In this document: positions 1-11,262 of the stretch, piece after piece
Position numbering within the stretch: position 1 is the first letter of the stretch
How the letters are laid out: each line of letters opens with the position of its first letter
DNA from: Aphrophora alni
Taxonomy: Eukaryota > Arthropoda > Insecta > Hemiptera > Aphrophoridae
Reading direction: 5' to 3'
Assembly: GCA_963513935.1 (NCBI GenBank)
Contig: OY740773.1
Coordinates: 97,449,291 to 97,513,290 of the forward strand
Length of the DNA: 64,000 bases
The notes under the pieces: model-generated
Seen by the model: only the letters and a program-made list of their open reading frames with translations
What the model was told of the DNA's origin: nothing
Database searches by the model: none
Position numbers and translations under genes: made by a program

Positions 1-2420
1 TCATATTGTATTCTATGGGACTTCATCTTAGGTTAGGCTACAGTGCGTTCGGTGTCGTACTTAACTAGCACTACTATCTGTTGAACATTCTTAATGTATC
101 GGTAGGCTACAGTGCGTTCGGTGTCGTACTTAACTAGCACTACTAGGTTATCTGTTGAGTTATGTTAGTTTCTTTCTGTTCTCCATGGTAATGATTTGAA
201 GCAGGCTCTAGTGCTGCCACTTCTGGTAACGTCAAGCAAGTGCATACCGTATTACGTGCTCCAAGTCCTCCACTAACCCATGTGAACCTGGAGCTACAAA
301 ACAACTGTTCAACCCTCGTATTGTATTCTATGAGACTTCATCTTAGGTTAGGCTACAGTGCGTTCGGTGTCGTACTTAACTAGCACTACTAGGTTATCTG
401 TTGAGTTATGTTAGTTTCTTTCTGTTCTCCATGGTAATGATTTGAAGCAGGCTCTAGTGCTGCTACTTATGGTAACGTCAAGGAAGTGCAAACCGTATTA
501 CGTGCTCCAAGTCCTCCACTAACCCATTGTGAACCTGGAGCTACAAAACAACTGTTCAACCCTCATATTGTAGACTTCATCTTAGGTTAGGCTACAGTGC
601 GTTCGGTGTCGTACTTAACTAGCACTACTATCTGTTGAACATTCTTAATGTATCGGTAGGCTACAGTGCGTTCGGTGTCGTACTTAACTAGCACTACTAG
701 GTTATCTGTTGAGTTATGTTAGTTTCTTTCTGTTCTCCATGGTAATGATTTGAAGCAGGCTTTAATGCTGCCACTTCTGGTAACGTCAAGCAAGTGCATA
801 CCGTATTACGTGCTCCAAGTCCTCCACTAACCCATTGTGAATCTGGAGCTACAAAACAACTGTTCAACCCTCATATTGTAGACACCATCTTAGGTTAGGC
901 TACAGTGCGTTCGGTGTCGTACTTAACTATCACTACTATCTGTTGAACATTCTTAATGTATCGGTAGGCTACAGTGCGTTCGGTGTCGTACTTAACTAGC
1001 ACTACTAGGTTATCTGTTGAGTTGTGTTAGTTTCTTTCTGTTCTCCATGGTAATGATTTGAAGCAGGCTTTAGTGCTGCCACTTCTGGTAACGTCAAGCA
1101 TGTGCAAACTGTATTATGTGCTCCAAGTCCTCTACTAACCCATTGTGAACCTGGAGCTACAAAACAACTGTTCAACCCTCATATTGTAGACACCATCTTA
1201 GGTTAGGCTACAGTGTGTTCGGTGTCGTACTTAACTAGCACTACTATCTGTTGAACATTCTTAATGCATCGGTAGGCTACAGTGCGTTCGGTGTCGTACT
1301 TAACTAGCACTACTATCTGTTGAGTTGTGTTAGTTTCTTTCTGTTCTCTATGGTAATGATTTGAAGCAGGCTTTAGTGCTGCCACTTCTGGTAACGTCAA
1401 GCAAGTGCATACCGTATTACGTGCTCCAAGTCCTCCACTAACCCATTGTGAATCTGGAGCTACAAAACAACTGTTCAACCCTCATATTGTAGACACCATC
1501 TTAGGTTAGGCTACAGTGTGTTCGGTGTCGTACTTAACTAGCACTACTATCTGTTGAACATTCTTAATGCATCGGTAGGCTACAGTGCGTTCGGTGTCGT
1601 ACTTAACTAGCACTACTAGGTTATCTGTTGAGTTGTGTTAGTTTCTTTCTGTTCTCTATGGTAATGATTTGAAGCAGGCTTTAGTGCTGCCACTTCTGGT
1701 AACGTCAAGCATGTGCAAACTGTATTATGTGCTCCAAGTCCTCTACTAACCCATTGTGAACCTGGAGCTACAAAACAACTGTTCAACCCTCATATTGTAG
1801 ACTTCATCTTAGGTTAGGCTACAGTGCGTTCGGTGTCGTACTTAACTAGCACTACTATCTGTTGAACCTTCTTAATGTATCGGTAGGCTACAGTGCGTTC
1901 GGTGTCGTACTTAACTAGCACTACTAGGTTATCTGTTGAGTTATGTTAGTTTCTTTCTGTTCTCCATGGTAATGATTTGAAGCAGGCTTTAGTGCTGCCA
2001 CTTCTGGTAACGTCAAGCAAGTGCAAACTGTATTATGTGCTCCAAGTCCTCTACTAACCCATTGTGACCTTGGAGCTACAAAACAACTGTTCAACCCTCA
2101 TATTGTATTCTATGGGACTTCATCTTAGGTTAGGCTACAGTGCGTTCGGTGTCGTACTTAACTAGCACTACTAGGTTATCTGTTGAGTTGTGTTAGTTTC
2201 TTTCTGTTCTCTATGGTAATGATTTGAAGCAGGCTTTAGTGCTGCCACTTCTGGTAACGTCAAGCATGTGCAAACTGTATTATGTGCTCCAAGTCCTCTA
2301 CTAACCCATTGTGAACCTGGAGCTACAAAACAACTGTTCAACCCTCATATTGTAGACTTCATCTTAGGTTAGGCTACAGTGCGTACGGTGTCGTAGTTTA
2401 CTAGCGCTACTATCGGTTGA
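1..2420. repeat. Complex satellite array, alternating ~239-bp and ~308-bp units
   Basis: The marker GGTTAGGCTACAGTG begins units at 31, 346, 585, 893, 1201, 1504, 1812, 2129 and 2367, giving spacings of 315, 239, 308, 308, 303, 308, 317 and 238 bp. The longer units differ from the short ones by an extra copy of a core of about 65 bp (GTAGGCTACAGTGCGTTCGG and onward to ACTAGCACTACTA), so a nested duplication sits inside the unit. Copies are very similar and differ by scattered point changes. The array runs off the left edge of the window, so total size is unknown. The right edge decays over 2367-2420 into single-copy DNA. Open frames inside it follow the repeat and have no sign of coding. Confidence 0.95.
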
Positions 2421-3535
2421 TTCTTTTACTACTTTGTTATGTTGCTTTCAAGTCGGATCAATAATTAAAAGTCCGAATATATTTCGAGTTCTAATTATGA
2501 TGGCCGACATCATAGTACTTACCCAGCACTATTAGATTATGTAAAGAAAACAGATCCTCTAAATGTAATGTTCAAAAATTGGATTTTGCGTCTTGTAGGA
2601 CATCTTTAAATTGTATTGGTAGATCAAGGAGTCTTAACTTGTAGGGTAACTTTGGATATCACTACTTTCCTAACCTACCGGGACTTGAAGGTGTCAGATG
2701 TCAGATTTGAAAGAATTTCCTCTCACTACGCTCGTGTCGGTCTCGTAACACATTTTCTAGGTTAGGAGATGAGAATTTGAAATTATATTTTTGACAATAA
2801 TTTCACTAAAGGGTCTACCATTACATACAGAATATAAATCTGCAAATTGTAACTAATTTAGTGTGTTAAGTTTAATAACACACGAGATATTAACTTGTTT
2901 AGAATGTGAGCCATTTAATTTTGTCAATTCAATTTTTCTGAATTTCAGTAGAGTTCTACAATAGCACACTATGGTCCTCTAAACCATATTTCATGTTCTT
3001 ATCTTAATTTTTGTGACTGCTATCGTGCTTACGTACAGACGACAACGACGACGGATGGACAGCATGTCGACAATCAGTTTTGGGTTTCCTAAGGCCATAT
3101 AATTCATGTACTGGTTAAGTTTTAATCACCCGTCAAATACTTCTTATTATCTAGCGTTTTTGTTACATTTCGATTTCGACCCTCTCCAAAGGAAATATAA
3201 ATAGTTGTGTTGTACAAAGAAACGGCCTTGAGTAGGTACGTGTTCCTAGGAAACCAACTGCAGCAAACTGTGCTGTTATGTAACGGTGCTTTACAATACG
3301 AGAAATTCTGTTATTTATATACCTACAGGAAGCTTGAAGGAAAATCAATAATCATAGGATAGATACTTAAGTGCCTGGCTGTCTCAATATTCGTGTATAA
3401 GTAGGTCTATTACTTATATTCAAAGATTCATATTTTAGTTTCGAATGGGATTTTTCATGTTATTTTACTTGGTTATTCATTTATAAATGAATGATTTTTA
3501 AAGGGGTTACCAATTTAAAAAAAAAATAATTAATC
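2421..3535. other. No recognisable feature
   Basis: AT-rich sequence with no ORF that resembles a known family on either strand. The 61-codon minus-strand frame near 3163-3348 has no recognisable motif and I treat it as chance. Confidence 0.5.
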
Positions 3536-3539
3536 CCTA

Positions 3540-4015
3540 TTTTTAATTATATTTAGCGCTTTTTTCAAAATTGATTTCTATATCATTTTAGAGCTTACAA
3601 AAATAAGGGGAATTCCCCCATTAAAACTTATTTGTACCTCCAACGGTTTAAAAGTTAGCTGTTGTAACATTTTCGGTGGGAATCTATTATTTGTAGGCCT
3701 GTCAAACATAATTTTCTGAACTTTAAGTGGCTTTAATTCCTAAACGGCTAAAGATTAAAAAAAATACCCAAGGATAATAACATTCTTAAATTATTGTTGT
3801 ATACCTGAAAAATCCATAAAATACAGGATGTTCCATTACAAATTTCAAATTTGGCCGCCATATTGGAAAATGGCGGCAATTTTTAACATTTTACAAAATT
3901 GATTTTTATACTTCATTGAAAAGAAAGGAAGGTTCCTCATTTAAAGTACTCTATCATATTTATATAATTCTAAAGTTAGCTATTGTAACATTTTAGGTGA
4001 GACACCCAGTATATT
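3540..4015. repeat. Diverged direct repeat with small inverted core
   Basis: Two segments, about 3565-3700 and 3888-4010, share the order CAAAATTGATTT.TAT, then a GGAAT/GGTTCC-CATT block, then AAAGTTAGCT.TTGTAACATTTT-GGTG. The second copy is preceded by an imperfect hairpin built on GGCCGCCATATTGG / AATGGCGGC at 3853-3880. This looks like two ends or two copies of one old mobile element. The start ACAGGATGTTCC at 3832 resembles the CAGG(G)TGT ends of mariner-like elements elsewhere in the window. Confidence 0.5.
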
Positions 4016-4030
4016 TACAATTTAATATCT

Positions 4031-4635
4031 ACAGGGTGTTTTTGAAAGACTTTAACAACCTTGGAGATGTTTCCTTACATAAAACTTTAAAAAATGTTCC
4101 TTCATGTGTATTTTTATAACAAAAACAACATAGCTTTGGAAGTAGGTAATGTATTGAGTTCAGATTTCGGATACACATTTCGTATGTGATGTTTTAAAAA
4201 TGCGAAAAATAAAGACTGCATTTATATTGTTTTTAAAATGGCGGCCAAGAGACAAAAAAGTTTTCTCTTTTAACTACAAATAAAATAAATATTTTTATTT
4301 AAGTCAAAGGATAATCGATACAATTTCCATGTAACAATTCTTGTCTCTTGTAATTTTAATCGTTTTCGAGTTATTCAACTTTGAAATTTTTATACGACCG
4401 CCATTTTGAAAATACTATTAATACAGTCTTTATTTTTTGCAAATTTGTAAAACATTACATACTAAATTTGCATCCCAAATCTGAACTAAATATCTTATCT
4501 ACTTCAAAAATAGAAAATGGTAGATTGTCTGAAAACGAAGCAGTTTTAGACACATAATTATAGAAAGTTATAAATATTTTTATATGTAAGGAATCTGCTC
4601 CCTAAGCTTGTCAAAGTATTTCAGAAACACCCTGT
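4031..4635. mobile_element. Palindromic MITE with ends ACAGGGTGTTT
   Basis: The left end ACAGGGTGTTTTTGAAAGAC is mirrored at the right by TCAGAAACACCCTGT. Inward, matching continues for over 200 bp per side: TTTCCTTACAT near both ends, CAGATTTCGGAT against its mirror, GCGAAAAATAAAGACTG against its mirror, and AAAATGGCGGCC (about 4240) against GACCGCCATTTT (about 4387). About 125 bp of loop lies between. There is no coding capacity. CAGGGTGT ends are typical of mariner/IS630-type elements in insects, so this is best read as a non-autonomous member of that group. I cannot see a clean TA target duplication. Confidence 0.75.
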
Positions 4636-5030
4636 TTACTTAGCTGACTCCTCCATAGTAAATAATTAGTTAATTACTTTTATCAGGAGGTAGTAATTTT
4701 TTTGTTAATTAAGACAAATTAGAGCACAATATAGTGCTGTACAAATAGTCATTAAGATGCTAAAGACAGATCTCCGTCTATATAATTATAGCCTACAGGT
4801 TTTGTCCTTAATTAATAATTTTGATCCTAATTAGTGCCAAAATCTTGTATTTATAAAAAATAATAAATAATTGTATACTAAGTACATACTGTAGACAAAG
4901 TATTCTCATGGAAAAAAAAAATCGGTTTTATTAATTGTGCAAAGAAATATTCATATTATATTCTTCGAGTTCAAATATTTGCAATATGTTTGACCATATC
5001 ATATATTTTACATACTAAATAGATTGTCAG
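4636..5030. other. No recognisable feature
   Basis: AT-rich sequence between the MITE and a satellite-related fragment; no coding or structured element seen. Confidence 0.5.
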
Positions 5031-5049
5031 TCTCCATGACATGTTTTAT

Positions 5050-5130
5050 AGTTTGTTCCGACCCCACACTAGCGCATTCTGAAGCTGAACCCACAAAACT
5101 ATTACTGTTTAACCCGCATTTGTAGCCTCA
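5050..5130 (+). repeat. Single diverged relative of the 1-2420 satellite
   Basis: The stretch ACTAGCGCATTCTGAAGCTG, then ACCCACAAAACTATTACTG, then TTTAACCCGCATTTGTAG lines up with the satellite segment CTAACCCATTGTGAACCTGG, AGCTACAAAACAACTG, TTCAACCCTCATATTGTAG, with a few small gaps. It is preceded by TACTAAATAGAT and TCTCCATG, which are also found together at 27950-27970 beside the other single relative. The similarity is by eye and well below the similarity between array units. Confidence 0.65.
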
Positions 5131-5151
5131 CATTATCCTATGCTGCGATAT

Positions 5152-5535
5152 ACAGGGTGTCCAAAAGTATCAGAACGGCGCGGCGTTATATTTTTGAACG
5201 ATTGCAGATTAAGCAATAAAACTTAGCACATCAATACTACACCTTAAAATTACTTTTTGAAGCAACTATCAGATTTTATCACCTTTATGAGGACGGCCCG
5301 CAGGGAGTCAAGAAAATCTTAAATGAGAGCATAGGTCGAGTTTTACATCATATTAAAGGTCTCTGTTAGGAGAATACAATGCCGCAAATCCGAGCTCAAA
5401 AGGTTCTCACCCTATAAAAAATGACAGCAGTTTAAAGTTACAATGTTGTCGGAGAGGACCGATTGAATGACCTGCTAGGTCACCTGACCTGTACCCTTTA
5501 GATTACTTTTTATGTTGAATTTGAATTTAAAACGA
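5152..5535 (+). pseudogene. Mariner-like transposase relic, catalytic-region fragment
   Basis: At 5450-5512 the + frame reads RRGPIE-stop-PARSPDLYPLDYF, which is the mariner/IS630-type transposase motif around the third catalytic acidic residue (family form: R-GP-EWPARSPDLTPLDFFLWG). The Trp codon of the motif is now TGA. Upstream, 5152-5170 is ACAGGGTGTCCAAAAGTATC, a typical terminal sequence for this group, so a terminus and an internal coding piece are now close together and most of the gene is missing. It belongs to the DDE/DDD family that cuts and pastes DNA at TA sites. The copy is dead. Its downstream non-coding part recurs at 62090-62275 and, more diverged, at 37600-37740. Confidence 0.75.
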
Positions 5536-5639
5536 GATTTTAAGACTTTTTTACTATCGGCTATTTATCTATATCCTTACTCGTCTTAGGAATAAAAACC
5601 AATTTCTTAACACCCTTGTTTTAATTTCGGTTATACATG

Positions 5640-5935
5640 TATTGTTTTATGGGAAGGAATCTTGATGAGAAGTATTTAGGGTTCTTAGAAAATCTTTTGA
5701 TGAACTCAATTCCTTCTGTTTGACTGGACGAAATCAATGTACCAGTTTATAATGTGAGGTAGTTGTGCAGTTTGTGAACACTACTTTTACTGAAAAATTG
5801 CTAAGTACACCGCGGGCCTATAGGTCCCCAGACCCAACCTCCCTTGATTTTTTTGGTTATAGGAGTGTAGCAACTAAAAATCGACTATGAAGAACATTAT
5901 GGTTCCGTCGACGATATGAAAGAAAAAATTTAAGT
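5640..5935 (+). pseudogene. Mariner-like transposase relic, second fragment
   Basis: A + strand frame reads VVVQFVNTTFTEKLLSTP and then RAYRSPDPTSLDFFGYRS before a TGA near 5888. This aligns with the family pattern V-QFLN-TFP-KWIGR-GP-WPPRSPDLTPLDFF. The residues before it (about 5650-5745) correspond to the segment ahead of the QQDG motif, with frameshifts and stops. The same stretch recurs at 62790-62990, where YQQDG is preserved. It is degenerate and non-functional. Because it sits about 130 bp after another fragment of the same domain, the locus is a rearranged or nested pair rather than one decayed gene. Confidence 0.75.
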
Positions 5936-6560
5936 GATCATATTTTCGAATTCACCATAACACCATTTCAACTTACCATTAATTAACCATTTTTGATTAT
6001 TTTAATAGTGAACAAAATTTTAAATAACCATTACAAATAGTCTTTAAACTATTTTTTTTAAACACGATTTTACACGTAAAAATCGTTGTTTAAACACTGT
6101 TCCAGGTGTTGAAAGTTGTTGGCTCCCCTGAATACTTCATCACTAAATGTATAGATTTTCCCATATGACATCCTGAAACGAATTACAATATGAATTTTGA
6201 CTAATTTTAATGGCCTAAAGTTCAACATTTTACCAACAAAAATAACCCTTAAGAAATTAAATATATAATACAGTTTATTTTCACCCAAAAGTTCATTATT
6301 GCAAATATCTTAACTTGGGTGTGTTTTTAAATTAAACACATTACAGAGATTGCGGTAATTTATTTATATGACATGATTATATCTAATGGTTTCTATTTTT
6401 CATTAATCTAAGTACCACAATATAGTAATACTAAAATTACAATTTATATAAAATGAATAAAGTGACCCAATCTCTAAGTCTGTTTAGGGTAACCATAACC
6501 ATTAAAAAACTTTAATATTTATCTGACAGTGTGCAGAAGGAAGATTTTTAAATTTTATAG

Positions 6561-6790
6561 TCCTTGTTTGAAGATGAAAACCTCTCAGTTATAATCGTCT
6601 TAAAAATAACATAAGAGTTTACAATAAAGACTCCTAGCCCACGAATACTCTAATAGTGTCAGAGTCGGAAGAGAACAATAGTTGGTCAAGGGAGACGTGA
6701 AATGAAAGATTAAAGAGAGGGATCTAACCCAAGATTGCTTGAAGAAAGGTCTAACCCAACTAAGGTCTCTCGGAATTGTTACTAAGTGAG
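6561..6790 (-). mobile_element. SINE-like family A, copy 1
   Basis: Read on the minus strand this has the family order: TTAGATCCCTCTCTTT (pol III B-box-like), CCAACTATTGTTCTCTT, GACACTATTAGAGTATTCG, GGGCTAGGAGTCTTTATT, and a 3' end CTGAGAGG-TT followed by AAACAAGGA. It lacks coding potential. The family is described fully under the most complete copy at 45721-46008. Confidence 0.8.
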
Positions 6791-6839
6791 TCTGTAAAAG
6801 GAGGAAAGGTGTTATAAAATATGCCGTGTGTATAATTTA

Positions 6840-7545
6840 AACTTGCTTCGCTCATTGGGAGTTTCACCCCAAAACCCCCTCCAGTGGTTCTGTCATAGAA
6901 ACAATATTGTAGATCTCGCCAAATCTGTAACTCCTGATGCACCGTTAGCCACAATAGACCTCTAAAAAAGGTTTACCACGACTTTAAACTTGCGTCCACC
7001 ATTTTGATTTTTTTTTTTGTATAGATGAATCGCACAAGGTGTTCTATTATAGTCACGCTTCGCTCGTTGGGGTTTTCGCACCCAAACCACCAGTGGGGTT
7101 TAATAAACCGGAGAATTTTTACAAAGTCATTGGATCAATTTTTTAGATCAAAACTTTATAATCCACACGTTATTTAATTTTTTGTCCTCTTATATAGGAC
7201 ATCTAGTTTGGCAGGCATACTGGCACATCCAAGTTTGGCAGGCATATTTGCCATAAGGGTGCCAAATTTTGATGATTCTATCTGTCCTATAAGTCTGTCA
7301 AAAGATTAAATAATTTGTGGAATATATACAAAACTTATCTATGGAGATTCGAAAAAGTCGCAGAAACAAACTTGTAAATCTCGCCAAATAAACATAGACC
7401 CGCAAAAAAGTCTACACCGACTTTGAAATCAAATTTTGAATTTTTTTTTTAAATTTTCCTATCGGTTACGAGCTAAGCTATAAGTTTGCCAAATTTCAAG
7501 TTACCAGCTTATCTGGAAATAGGTTAGAATTTGTCGCACAAGGGG
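6840..7545. repeat. Diverged direct repeat, family D, second copy interrupted
   Basis: Copy one (6840-7045) contains TTGCTTCGCTCATTGGGAG, CACCCCAAAACC, AGATCTCGCCAAAT, AGACCTC-AAAAAAG and ACGACTTTAAA followed by a T-run and ATCGCACAAGGTGTT. Copy two repeats the same landmarks in the same order (ACGCTTCGCTCGTTGGGG at 7055, ATCTCGCCAAATAAAC at 7378, GACCCGCAAAAAAGTC, CCGACTTTGAAAT, a T-run and GTCGCACAAGGGGTT at 7532). In copy two about 200 bp of unrelated DNA (roughly 7120-7330), itself holding the direct repeat AGTTTGGCAGGCATA twice, separates the first landmark from the rest. Confidence 0.65.
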
Positions 7546-7689
7546 TTGTATATATATGTATTGGAGTCAGTGTTGTGGATGTCTAAAAGTGCAGCTTTGA
7601 AGAAAAATGATTTACTTGGTATCGAGGGGCAAGTAAAACGGATTTGTAATTCTTTATTTAGTTTAAGAATTCAACTCTTTTTGTTTATT

Positions 7690-7715
7690 AAAAAAAAAAA
7701 AAACAACAACAACAA
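7690..7715. repeat. A-rich then CAA microsatellite
   Basis: A run of about 13 A residues followed by five CAA-type triplets. It may be the remains of a retroelement tail, but no element body is recognisable on either side. Confidence 0.8.
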
Positions 7716-7894
7716 TCTTTATTTTTACACTAAAAACTTTTATCTGACACATTTTTTTAACCCAACTTAATTTTTCAAGATTTTTAACAAAATATTTCGA
7801 GATATCCTGACCTTCAACAATAGACATTGTGTATTTGACCTTCAGAAAAAATTTCAAAATATTTTATCAATTATTTCGTTTTAGTAAAAATTAA

Positions 7895-8110
7895 AGGATG
7901 TAGAGTGTGCTAAAACCACGACTTAGGCCGTATAAGGACGGTTATTTTTATAAAATCGAAGTCTTTTAAGCGACCTAGCGCCAATATATTAATTTCTTCC
8001 TCAAATAGACATACACATTCGTAATCAGAATAACTTCTAGTTTTATTTCATATCCCAAACATAATATTTCAAAAAATAAAAATTTTCAACTCTATTTTTT
8101 ACATCATAAA
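7895..8110 (+). mobile_element. Family B dispersed repeat, 5' block only
   Basis: Shares landmarks with the fuller copy at 46110-46925 read on its minus strand: GTGTGCTAAAACCACGACTTA, AAGTCTTTTAAGCG, GCGCCAATATATTAAT, and ATTCGTAATCAGAATAACTT. The second half of the family (TTGCGACTTCCAGACA and onward) is absent. No ORF. Identity of the family is unknown to me. Confidence 0.65.
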
Positions 8111-8224
8111 AAACTATATAAACTTGTACAATAACAAGTATAAAATAAATTATTATAAACAATTATATTTTATAATTATTACAATGTAACTAAATCAAAA
8201 CAATCAATAAAAAACATTTAATTT

Positions 8225-8345
8225 GAGCTGTTAGTTGGTCTAGAGGCGGATGTGTAACAACATTGCCTACCCAGCGAAATCACGGGGCAAGAGCCCGTAA
8301 AGGCCACGATACCCATAATTATGCCCTTATTTAGTCAGCAATTTT
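8225..8345 (+). mobile_element. Possible tRNA-derived SINE head
   Basis: GTTAGTTGGTCTAGAGGCGG resembles an A-box/D-arm, and 40 bases later CGGGGCAAGAGCCCG resembles a decayed T-arm with matching 4-5 bp stem (CGGG/CCCG). GC content rises sharply here relative to the surroundings. The T-loop has lost the GTTCGA core, so it is not a functional tRNA. It could also be a chance hairpin. Confidence 0.35.
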
Positions 8346-8857
8346 AGATGACGCATAGTCTACAGTCTACACAGCGACTGTTACTGTCAGTAAAGTTGTT
8401 AATTTCTGTTACTTTGATTGGTTCAATATATTGCCTCAGTTTAATTACTTTTAGATGGAAGTCATAAACAAATTTAATAAGGTAATTGCTTTACGCAGAT
8501 GTCCATTACTTTGTAGTTATTCTGGTTTATCTCGTGGAAACTCTACGACCGCAGACAATGAAGTGTTTACTATTGGAGTAATTTGGAACCATTTTTGGTG
8601 CCTCCTCTCCCCCCTCCCCCTCTGACGTTTTACCATAAGTTTCGTTAAATCTATTTTCGGACCCAATAAAAACTATCATCCATTCTACGTTATATGGTGT
8701 TGAAAAATTTTGGCGCCATTTTGTTTTTGAGACTTTTTTTATAGTAAAATGATCACGTGACACGGTTGTGACATGATAAATAATACCACGTTCAATTGGA
8801 AATCGGTTTTTTAAATATCTATTTCATATCTCCTTAAAAACTATTTAAATTTGACCT

Positions 8858-9019
8858 ACAGGGACTCGTTTTTAGTGAATGAGTGCGTGGCAATCCCGAA
8901 GGATCTTAGCTGGATTTACACACTTTTTAGATCCCTCTCTCATCTTTCTTAAAGTTCTTTCTTGACCAACTCCAGTTCTTTTTTAACTAAACGCATTAGA
9001 GTATTCGAGGGTCAGCTGG
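8858..9019 (+). mobile_element. SINE-like family A, copy 2, giving way to a 21-bp array
   Basis: Family landmarks in order: GTGAATGAGTGCG, GGCAATCCCGAAGGATCTTAG, TTTACACACTTTTTAGATCCC, TTGACCAACTCCAG, and CGCATTAGAGTATTCGAGGG. Where other copies continue with GTCTTTATTTTAT-TTCTTTTCTTCCTTTTT, this one enters the tandem array at 9020. The 3' part of the element (GGCGATGA...GAGAGGTTTTT) is not found after the array. Confidence 0.8.
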
Positions 9020-10822
9020 TTTTGTTGTATGCTTTTATCTTCCATTTGTATACTCTTATATTCCTTTTATATGCTCTTATATTCCTTATGTATGGTCTTA
9101 TTTTCCTTTTGTATGCTTTTATTTTTCTTTTGTATGCTTTTATCTTCCATTTGTATACTCTTATATTCCTTTTACATGCTCTTATATTCCTTATGTATGG
9201 TCTTATTTTACTTTTGTATGCTTTTATCTTCATTTTGTATGCTTTTATCTTCCATTTGTATACTCTTATATTCCTTTTACATGCTCTTATATTCCTTATG
9301 TATGGTCTTATTTTACTTTTGTATGCTTTTAACTTCCTTTTGTATGCTTTTATCTTCCATTTGTATACTCTTATATTCCTTTTATATGCTCTTAAATTCC
9401 TTATGTATGGTCTTATTTTCCTTTCGTATGCTTTTATCTTCCTTTTGTATGCTTTTATCTTCCATTTGTATACTCTTATATTCCTTTTATATGCTCTTAT
9501 ATTCCTTATGTATAGTGTTATCTTTCTTTTTTATGCTCTTATTTTCCTTTTATATGTTCTTATCTTCCTTTTATATGCTCTTATCTTCCTTTTGTATACC
9601 TTTATCTTCCTTTTATTTGCTCTTATCTTCCTTTTATATGCTCTTATCTTCCTTTTGTATACCCTTATCTTCCTTTTGTATGCCCTTTTGTATACCCTTA
9701 TCTTCCTATGCTCTTATGTTCCTTTTATATGCTCTTAAATTCCTTATGTATGGTCTTATTTTCCTTTCGTATGCTTTTATCTTCCTTTTGTATGCTTTTA
9801 TCTTCCATTTGTATACTCTTATATTCCTTTTATATGCTCTTATATTCCTTATGTATAGTGTTATCTTTCTTTTTTATGCTCTTATTTTCCTTTTATATGT
9901 TCTTATCTTCCTTTTATATGCTCTTATCTTCCTTTTGTATACCTTTATCTTCCTTTTATTTGCTCTTATCTTCCTTTTATATGCTCTTATCTTCCTTTTG
10001 TATACCCTTATCTTCCTTTTGTATGCCCTTTTGTATACCCTTATCTTCCTATGCTCTTATGTTCCTTTTATATGCTCTTATATTCCTTATGTATGGTCTT
10101 ATTTTCCTTTTGTATGCTTTTATCTTCCTTTTGTATGCTTTTATCTTCCATTTGTATACTCTTATATTCCTTTTATATGCTCTTATATTCCTTATGTATA
10201 GTGTTATCTTTCTTTTGTATGCTCTTATGTTCTTTTTATATGCTCTTATCTTCCTTTTGTATGCTCTTATGTTCCTTTTATATGCTCTTATCTTCCTTTT
10301 GTATACCCTTATCTTCCTTTTGTATGCCCTTTTGTATACCCTTATCTTCCTATGCTCTTATGTTCCTTTTATATGCTCTTATATTCCTTATGTATGGTCT
10401 TATTTTCCTTTTGTATGCTTTTATCTTCCTTTTGTATGCTTTTATCTTCCATTTGTATACTCTTATATTCCTTTTATATGCTCTTATATTCCTTATGTAT
10501 AGTGTTATCTTTCTTTTGTATGCTCTTATGTTCTTTTTATATGCTCTTATCTTCCTTTTGTATGCTCTTATGTTCCTTTTATATGCTCTTATCTTCCTTT
10601 TGTATACATTTATCTTCCTTTTATTTGTTCTTATCTTCCTTTTATATGCTCTTATCTTCCTTTTATATGCTCTTATCTTCCTTTTGTATGCTCTTATGTT
10701 CCTTTTGTATACATTTATCTTCCTTTTATTTGTTCTTATCTTCCTTTTATATGCTCTTATCTTCCTTTTGTATACCCTTATCTTCCTTTTCTATGCTCTT
10801 ATGTTCCTATTACTTTTCCAGT
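9020..10822 (+). repeat. 21-bp tandem array of TATGCTCTTATCTTCCTTTTG
   Basis: The unit is 21 bp (TATGCTCTTATCTTCCTTTT plus G) repeated for about 1.8 kb. Because 21 is a multiple of 3, any frame free of stops in one unit stays open, which explains 158- to 390-codon frames made of 7-residue hydrophobic repeats such as LLYALIF or MLLYSFC. I do not regard these as genes: several frames are open at once and the array begins inside a SINE-like element. A shortened unit (TGCCCTTTTGTATACCC) marks a higher-order repeat at 9681, 10024 and 10325, spaced 343 and 301 bp, with long near-identical blocks between. Confidence 0.93.
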
Positions 10823-10834
10823 TTATAAGCTAAG

Positions 10835-11262
10835 TTTGGTAATCGTAAACAATTTCGACCTCCATTTTTTGAATGATGTTCACGTTCCGTAGCCGTCGGT
10901 CTTCGTCTTACTTAAGTACAGTAGTGGCCACACAACTTAAGGATAGGAACATGAAATTTGGTATAGGGAACTATGGTCTGCTCATATAAATGTCGGCCAT
11001 TTTAAACAGTATTTTGTTCTTCTCTTATGTGTTATTCAACTTATAACACACTATATTAGATAAAAATTTGCACTTTTCAATACTTCGTGTAATGGTACTA
11101 ACCCCACGCTTCTAAAATTGCAATAGTTACGAGATCCTACAGGATTAAGTTGCGTAGCGAGCGGAGGGTTCCTAATATTTGTACAGCTTCAAGGCCTTAT
11201 AGGGCAGTAACACTTACACGAGCGAAGCGAGTGGAACTGTTTAATATACAGTGTGGGCTGAA
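10835..11262. mobile_element. Family E dispersed repeat
   Basis: Shares an ordered set of blocks with 52230-52700: GTTTGGTAAT, GCCATTTTAAACAGT against GCAATTTTAAATAGT, TTATAACACA-TA-ATTA, TGTAATGGTACTAAC against TGTAACGGTACCAAC, and ACACGAGCGAAGCGAGTGGA. No coding potential. Function unknown. A short related piece lies at 40810-40880 (TTCTGCATGTAATGGTACCA). Confidence 0.6.

Noticed and set aside
1203..1478. 91-codon minus frame with a repeated QQIVVLVKYDTE motif
   Set aside because: It is a translation of the satellite unit; the repeat in the peptide is the duplicated core.
8225..8345. Functional tRNA gene
   Set aside because: The T-loop core is lost and no full cloverleaf can be drawn; at most a SINE head.
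9029..10201. A 390-codon + frame of repeated hydrophobic heptads as a membrane protein
   Set aside because: It is generated by a 21-bp tandem repeat open in several frames at once, and the array begins inside a SINE-like element.
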